Below, piece by piece: positions 6,691 through 10,949 of a stretch of 10,949 nucleotides of DNA; the stretch's first letter is position 1; every line of letters begins with the position of its first letter. Location: contig OUQQ01000547.1 of assembly GCA_900404475.1 (NCBI GenBank), positions 5,433 through 16,381 of the forward strand. Direction: 5' to 3'. Both the position numbers and the translations under genes were made by a program. The notes below the pieces were generated by a model that had not been told where the DNA came from, ran no database searches, and saw nothing but the letters and a program-made list of their open reading frames with translations. The stretch is from Spongospora subterranea (lineage: Eukaryota > Endomyxa > Phytomyxea > Plasmodiophorida > Plasmodiophoridae).

Positions 6691-8401
6691 TCTAAAGTCA
6701 TTGAATGGAGTCCGTTTTCCGATGAAAAACGTGACGAGGAGACCTCAACCTCCGCTGATGCCGAGATTCAAGATAAAGGGCCACAATCCCGAAAACGCAA
6801 TTTGCAACATGTGGTGTCTATTGCTCAACGAGTTGCCGTGATCAGATGGATGATTGAGGAGGCATCAGAGTATGGCGAGAATTACATTGCGTCAAAGGCA
6901 GTCAGGCATTTTCCGAATGAATTTCGGTCTGCATCCTCAAACGTCCGTTATGTCTCTTTGTCAAGTATTTGTGATCACGAAGTTTTAATTCAGGCGAACA
7001 TTACGAAGGCACTTCGATGGTGGGAACAGCGTGAAAAGGTTCAAGAACTTAATGACTTGAACATGAAAACAGTTTCTCGAGCGAGCGAAGGCGTCCGTAA
7101 GGTTGTCCGTCTTAGGGCCGTCACCGGCCGTGGTCGTAAACGTGCCGCGTGGGTTGAGCTTCTTTATGAATTACTTCGGGAAGAATTTTGCCGACTGACA
7201 GCAGCTGGCCTGAAGTTTAGTCCGGGGTTGCTTGTCCTTGTTGCGAAAGACATCATAACAACCCGAACTGAATTTGGAGCTGGGTTCTTGGATCCCTTGG
7301 ATCGAATTCCAATTCTGTCGAAGATTAAGGTTCGATGGGTCCAACAATTTATGGTTAGTTGGTATTTTGAATGTAAACTCATCTCAGTTGATTCGTGTTG
7401 TCGCAGGAGGTCTCCAATGTCGTGGCAAGAAACCAAACGGGTAAGCTGTCGGTAAGCCCGGCTAAGAAGGAGCACATTGAGAAAATGGTGGCGTACCACA
7501 TTGGGGTGCTCAAGCGAGGCTTCCAGTCCGGCGATTTTGACGAAAATCTTCAGCATAACGTTGACGAAACCCACTTCATCAACAACATGGAGAACGGGCG
7601 CACGCTCGGATTCCGTGGAGATGAAGAAGTGAAATATGCCGATGTGGTGACCGGGGGGGAAGGGACAGAAGGCCAAAATGCCCGCGTTGAATCCACGATG
7701 ATGATTTTCAAGAATTCCAAACGGTCATATCCTATCCAGGGTTTACCAGATACCGTTGCTGGGGTATGTTACCGTACTGGCCCAAAAGGATGGAACGACC
7801 GCACGGTATGCTTGTATTGATTCATCGATGCGGCAGCGTTCCTAAATTCTTCAACAGGTCTTCCCCCAATGGTTTGAGAAGCAGCGCGCATTTCGAAAAT
7901 ACCCTCATGGGCGAAAGATCATTATGTGGATTGACAACTGTGGCGGGCACAATGACACCCAAGAATTGCAAAATGTCCTTGAGAAAAACAACGGTTATTT
8001 GGCGATTTCCACCGAACGCCACGGATCTGGTCCAGCCTGCAGATTCTTTTGTAATAAGCAAAATCAAAGACGCGTGGACAGCACGTTGGGAACGTGCGAA
8101 GCTTGATATGATTGACAAAGGGCAGTGGTCTGACGCGGGTCGCAAAGGCGGCGCATCTTCTGGCAAGTTGATCAACCCTGGAAAGAGTTTTTTCCTCCAG
8201 CTTGTGGCTGACGCGGTACGTGACGTTAATTCGCAGCGGGACGCGAATGGGTTAACGTATGCACGGAAAGCGATGATCCGTTGCGGGTTGTCGCTGGATA
8301 TCAACGGCCAATGGAGCGAGCAACAGCTCTCTCGCGAGCTCCAGATTATAATTCGCAAGTATCCTGCATACTTCGAAGGACGTCCAGTCGAATCTGAGTA
8401 A
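6673..8401 (+). CDS. Pogo/Tigger-like DDD transposase, intron-containing, one frameshift
   Basis: DDE/DDD transposases of the IS630-Tc1-mariner-pogo superfamily cut and paste DNA transposons, usually at TA. An N-terminal helix-turn-helix-like region (about 6800-7050; S-I-A-Q-R-V-A-V-I-R-W-M, later A-L-R-W-W-E-Q-R-E) precedes a basic stretch (R-G-R-K-R-A-A-W-V) and the catalytic core. The first Asp is in N-V-D-E-T-H (7563-7565), the second in M-W-I-D-N-C-G-G-H-N-D (7933-7935), the third in P-P-N-A-T-D-L-V-Q-P-A-D-S-F-V-I (8042-8044). The C-terminus ends with TAA at 8399-8401. Exons: to 7353, 7407-7805, 7858-8401; a further in-frame intron is probable at 6943-6993. One surplus base between about 7993 and 8009 breaks exon 3. 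Apart from that the core is intact, so the copy is young or the indel is a sequencing error. The start is unresolved. Confidence 0.8.
6943..6993 (+). other. Probable in-frame intron, 51 bases
   Basis: The segment starts GTCCGT, ends TTAATTCAG, is phase 0 and is 17 codons long without a stop, so it is translated when read naively. It would insert V-R-Y-V-S-L-S-S-I and so on between S-S-N and A-N-I-T-K-A-L-R-W-W, where related transposases, as I recall them, run straight on. The acceptor is good and the donor is weak. Its size matches the two clear introns. Confidence 0.5.
7354..7406 (+). other. Intron, 53 bases
   Basis: It has donor GTTAGT, acceptor TCGCAG and phase 0. Removing it joins W-V-Q-Q-F-M to E-V-S-N-V-V-A-R-N-Q-T-G-K-L, a smooth continuation of the transposase. 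Read through, the upstream frame would leave the core frame. Confidence 0.8.
7806..7857 (+). other. Intron, 52 bases
   Basis: It has donor GTATGC, acceptor CAACAG and phase 0, with a possible branch site CCTAAAT about 15 bases before the acceptor. Removing it joins G-W-N-D-R-T to V-F-P-Q-W-F-E-K-Q-R and avoids an in-frame TGA that ends the unspliced frame just downstream. Confidence 0.85.
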
Positions 8402-8451
8402 TTTGAATAACGCAAAATCACGTCACCGATGTTCGGTCATACGTCATCCCA
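8402..8451. other. Probable right terminus of the OTU/transposase element
   Basis: It lies between the transposase stop and the point where gypsy RT coding begins. Read from the right on the minus strand it starts TGGGATGACGTATGACC after a TA dinucleotide (8452-8453), as expected for a superfamily that inserts at TA. TGACGT occurs twice within it. No inverted partner was found at the left end, so the exact boundary is tentative. Confidence 0.35.
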
Positions 8452-8577
8452 TATCCACAACAGAGTGTTCTTATAAAGATAGTCACCAAGTGCCTCCTGC
8501 ATCCCCGCTTGGAAGCATGCGACAGCATCTGTGGCTCCCTGAACCACTCTAGTCGGTGTGTAGACGCCTTCATCAGT

Positions 8578-8939
8578 CATAAATGACAGTAGCTCCTGTG
8601 ATTCTTCTGCCAGAGGGAACTGCCAATACCCTTTGTAAGCGTCCAGCGTTGCGAAGTAACTGGCCCCGGCTAGTCGCCCCATCACGATTTCCAATGACGG
8701 CATCGGCCAGGCTACAGGTTCGGTGTCTGCATTGATTCCTCGGAGGTCCACCGTCATTCGGTATCCACGATTGTTAGGTTTCGGGACAACCAGCACTGGT
8801 GACGTGTATCTTGATCGGATGTTTCTATAAACATAACCGTTAGTCTCCAGTTCCTTCACAAATTCACGTAGAAAGTCAGAGTGACTAGGAGGGTATCGTC
8901 TCGGCTTGCATCTTCGCGGCCGTGACCCTTCCTTAAGAT
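8578..8939. repeat. Copy 1 of a 362-base duplication beside the second single-N gap
   Basis: This is identical to 8941-9302 except A at 8788 versus T at 9151, a silent change in a Val codon of RT. It ends at the N at 8940. Confidence 0.95.
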
Positions 8940-8940
8940 N
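8940..8940. other. Single-N assembly gap
   Basis: One undetermined base lies exactly between two near-identical 362-base copies, the same pattern as at 2417. Confidence 0.95.
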
Positions 8941-9302
8941 CATAAATGACAGTAGCTCCTGTGATTCTTCTGCCAGAGGGAACTGCCAATACCCTTTGTA
9001 AGCGTCCAGCGTTGCGAAGTAACTGGCCCCGGCTAGTCGCCCCATCACGATTTCCAATGACGGCATCGGCCAGGCTACAGGTTCGGTGTCTGCATTGATT
9101 CCTCGGAGGTCCACCGTCATTCGGTATCCACGATTGTTAGGTTTCGGGACTACCAGCACTGGTGACGTGTATCTTGATCGGATGTTTCTATAAACATAAC
9201 CGTTAGTCTCCAGTTCCTTCACAAATTCACGTAGAAAGTCAGAGTGACTAGGAGGGTATCGTCTCGGCTTGCATCTTCGCGGCCGTGACCCTTCCTTAAG
9301 AT
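8941..9302. repeat. Copy 2 of the 362-base duplication
   Basis: This is the second copy of 8578-8939. An RT domain with two adjoining copies of the finger-to-motif-A region has no known biological parallel, which favours unmerged overlapping contig ends. Confidence 0.95.
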
Positions 9303-9817
9303 GGATTCTCATCGGTCTGACATTGGCCGGAGGGTCGGCTCCCAAACGAACTCGAAACAGATCGGGAACTTGATCAATGATTGCCTTCAGAGCTTCCATT
9401 GTCGCGTCATCGGCGCCATTCCCAACGGTCCGTCTAATCATATCTCGCTTCGCATCCTCGAGATCCTCGGAGCCTTCTCCAGTGTGGTCAGCCTTCATAT
9501 CGTCATTTGCTGCAATTAATATCTTTGCGGCGGCGTAGCTTTCAGCTTCGCTATCCTCAGTTTGATGTCGGATCAACTTCTCAAGCGCTGTCGTCGGATC
9601 GATCCCCAGACAGGTAAGCTCCGGCTTTCCAATTAAAACAGTTTCCATCTCTGCATCCATAACCCAGCATCGCACTAGTGGCAGTGTGATGTCTCCAACC
9701 GCCGTCCCGATAGTGACAGGGATATCAACGAATCCCCTGACAATCGGCGCAATTCCATCACAGCTGGCCCGTTTCGCCGCGAACTGAACCTTGATCACTT
9801 GATGGACGAGCTGCACT

Positions 9818-10543
9818 TTAGGATTCTTGCGTTGAATCTCCTTCAGCAACGACCCTGGAATATATGTACGATCCGACCCCGCTATCAAGTTGAGTTGGAT
9901 ACTGGCACCCTTGTCCAAAAATCCCGACTGTTTCTTCTTCTTCTCGACGCGTAACTTTCTTCGCTCGAGTCTCCACCTTGCCCAACGCCTTCTTGTTCTT
10001 GAATTCGGCGATTAACTTTTCCCGCTCTTCCTTGGTGATTCTCTGCTGGCATTCAGAAAGCCAATGGCCGCCTCCACATTTCAGACATCCATCAGTAGGC
10101 TTCTCTGTCCTTGGCTTCCATGAACCCTTCCAATATTTGCTCGTGCCATTGTGTGAAGCCTCTCTGTTGGTCACCCTAGCGGGTTCGTGACCGTTAGACT
10201 TCTTGTCCTGTTTCTCCTGATCGCCTTTTATGTGGCGTTCGCCACCGTGTGGACGCGATGCCCGATGAACCTCGTCCTGGTTTGTAACGATTCTTAGAAG
10301 TACGTCGAACAACTTTCTGCAGTCTTTGCGAGCTTCTCGATGGTTGAACTTCAGCGCGTTCGTCGCCATCCTTCGCACCGCCTCAGGCCGCAGAGCTTCG
10401 ATGATTAGCTTAGCTTTCATTTTCATCCCGGCTTCATCCATGAACATTTCGGCTAAAGCCTCCTTCTCGACGATCTCATTGAATTCCATAAACAACTTCA
10501 TCAGTCTTGCATCGGCATCAGATATGGATATACCGTCATGATC
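9818..10543 (-). pseudogene. Gag with CCHC zinc knuckle and protease start, gypsy 2
   Basis: The capsid-like part (D-A-R-L-M-K-L-F and following) precedes a basic, Lys/Arg/Gly-rich stretch and a zinc knuckle C-L-K-C-G-G-G-H-W-L-S-E-C (10087-10049), a CX2CX3HX4C nucleic-acid-binding motif. A second charged stretch leads to Q-L-D-S-G, the protease active site (Asp at 9884-9886). Directly after it a four-base G run (plus strand CCCC, 9877-9880) throws the frame; with one G fewer it would run into the protease body without interruption. There is no proper start codon: the MITE at 10544-10759 cuts the N-terminus. Confidence 0.75.
10541..10543. repeat. Target-site duplication (ATC), left
   Basis: ATC directly left of the MITE is matched by ATC at 10760-10762 directly right of it. 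Removing the MITE and one copy restores a continuous gag frame. Confidence 0.6.
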
Positions 10544-10759
10544 CAAAAGTCTTAGGTAAATAAGGACCCGAGAATGATGGCTCAATTTTTAAATAAATAT
10601 TTATTAATTTAAATAAAATTTCCTTCAATTTCAATGTTTTATATTTAAATATATAATTTGAATTCTACTTATACTTTTTTTTGCTTTAATAATTTAATTG
10701 TTATAAACTTATTTTTATTCAGGCATCATTCTCGGGTCCTTATTTACCTAAGACTTTTG
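10544..10759. mobile_element. 216-base MITE with perfect 36-base terminal inverted repeats
   Basis: The left arm 10544-10579 (starting CAAAAGTCTTAGG) is the exact reverse complement of the right arm 10724-10759. Between them lie 144 bases of very AT-rich sequence without a coding frame. ATC flanks both ends as a 3-base direct repeat. The element sits in the gag of gypsy 2. Small size, long perfect TIRs, a non-coding AT-rich core and target duplication are the marks of a non-autonomous DNA transposon. Perfect arms suggest a recent insertion. The superfamily is not assigned. Confidence 0.75.
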
Positions 10760-10762
10760 ATC

Positions 10763-10850
10763 AAGACATATATCGTACTTCAGCTGCTCCCTAACGATCT
10801 GCTTTCATAAACAGCATCTTTAGGCTTCAGAAGCTTCTTCAGATAGATTA
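10763..10850 (-). pseudogene. Gag segment upstream of the MITE insertion
   Basis: The minus strand reads K-Q-I-V-R-E-Q-L-K-Y-D-I-C-L up to the MITE, in the frame that continues after it as D-H-D-G-I-S-I-S. Further upstream (right) another frame, L-K-K-L-L-K-P-K-D-A-V-Y-E, looks coding too, implying a frameshift near 10805. No gag start or LTR is seen before the GC-rich repeats at 10848. Confidence 0.45.
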
Positions 10851-10949
10851 GGGCTCCGATCGGGTCGGGTATCGGTAGACAGTCGGACCCGACCCGACTA
10901 CCCGCGGGTACCTGTAGTCTTTTTTTCGAATTGTGGATATTGCGCTGTA
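10848..10949. repeat. GC-rich inverted repeats, possible DNA-transposon end
   Basis: After TAGGGCTCCGA comes TCGGGTCGGGT (10860-10870), whose reverse complement ACCCGACCCGA lies at 10887-10897, then the 12-base palindrome TACCCGCGGGTA at 10899-10910. Clusters of GGGTCGGGTA-like motifs just inside a TAGGG end are seen in some hAT elements. The window stops too soon to see a transposase or the other end, so this is only a suggestion. Confidence 0.35.

Larger units (their letters stand above)
8437..9918 (-). pseudogene. Protease C-part and reverse transcriptase of gypsy 2, truncated, with duplicated block
   Basis: The frame covers the protease body (S-D-R-T-Y-I-P-G-S-L-L), a linker (P-D-L-F-R-V-R) and RT. 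Visible RT blocks are C-K-P-R-R-Y-P-P-S-H, S-P-V-L-V-V-P-K-P, M-T-V-D-L-R-G-I-N, motif A F-A-T-L-D-A-Y-K-G-Y-W-Q with its catalytic Asp, and the motif B area T-R-V-V-Q-G-A-T-D-A-V-A. It ends L-L-W-I-W-D-D-V and stop, right at the catalytic D-D. 121 codons from M-R-L-K region to motif A appear twice around the N at 8940, which is probably an assembly artefact; a single copy keeps the frame. N-terminally the real frame continues from gag; the two are separated by one extra base at 9877-9880. Confidence 0.75.
8452..10850 (-). mobile_element. Second Ty3/gypsy element: gag, protease and truncated RT
   Basis: From right to left on the minus strand: a gag interrupted by a MITE, a CCHC knuckle, a protease active site broken by one base, and reverse transcriptase that stops at motif C. 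RNase H, integrase and both LTRs are absent from the window. Its sequence is quite unlike the chromovirus at 3120-5645, and the RT style (C-K-P-R-R-Y-P-P-S-H, V-Y-R-N) recalls gypsy elements I associate with oomycetes and zoosporic fungi. The left edge coincides with the end of the DDD transposon; the right edge meets GC-rich inverted repeats near 10848. Confidence 0.75.

Noticed and set aside
7164..7676. Minus-strand open frame of 170 codons, and another at 7822-8421
   Set aside because: Both are antisense to the DDD transposase, whose catalytic motifs identify the coding strand. The first also spans an intron.
8437..9918. A genuine tandem RT domain protein
   Set aside because: The repeat lies exactly around a single N with one silent mismatch, the same pattern as at 2417, so an unmerged contig overlap is simpler.
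1..10949. tRNA, rRNA, CRISPR arrays or bacterial operon signals
   Set aside because: Nothing with the required structure or motifs was seen on reading both strands; introns and chromodomains indicate a eukaryote.

Overview
The window looks like accessory, repeat-rich DNA from a small-genome eukaryotic microbe, most plausibly a zoosporic or filamentous organism (chytrid-type fungus or oomycete). The signs are 50-53 base GT..AG introns, chromodomain Ty3/gypsy elements, an OTU-protease/DDE transposon and a secreted Asp/Gln-rich protein. I cannot fix the taxon from sequence alone. Nothing bacterial (operons, Shine-Dalgarno sites, CRISPR, tRNA or rRNA genes) is visible.

Layout. 333-1730 (minus): an intact 465-residue gene for a secreted protein with a signal peptide and a recent 75-base internal tandem duplication. 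1921-2160 and perhaps to 2675 (minus): a decayed gypsy 3' end with chromodomain-like and integrase-tail-like traces, ending at a polypurine tract and possible LTR that abuts the secreted gene's upstream region. 3120-5645 (minus): a heavily decayed chromovirus (gag, protease, integrase, chromodomain, 3' LTR) that has lost reverse transcriptase and RNase H by what looks like a clean in-frame deletion. 5761-8450 (plus): the best preserved mobile gene set, an OTU-type cysteine protease gene followed by a pogo/Tigger-like DDD transposase with two clear introns, a third probable one, and one frameshift. 8452-10850 (minus): a second, different gypsy element (gag with zinc knuckle, protease, RT) cut off at RT motif C. 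Its gag is split by a 216-base MITE at 10544-10759. 10848-10949: GC-rich inverted repeats resembling a DNA-transposon end.

Two single-N gaps (2417 and 8940) are each flanked by near-identical copies (258 and 362 bases, one mismatch each). These are best read as unmerged contig overlaps, so the duplicated RT block and the 2.2-2.7 kb repeat are probably assembly artefacts.

Together the region is a nest of transposable elements beside a candidate secreted-protein gene. The only plausible functional partnership is the OTU protease with the DDE transposase, which share strand and spacing and may be parts of one transposon or even one spliced gene.
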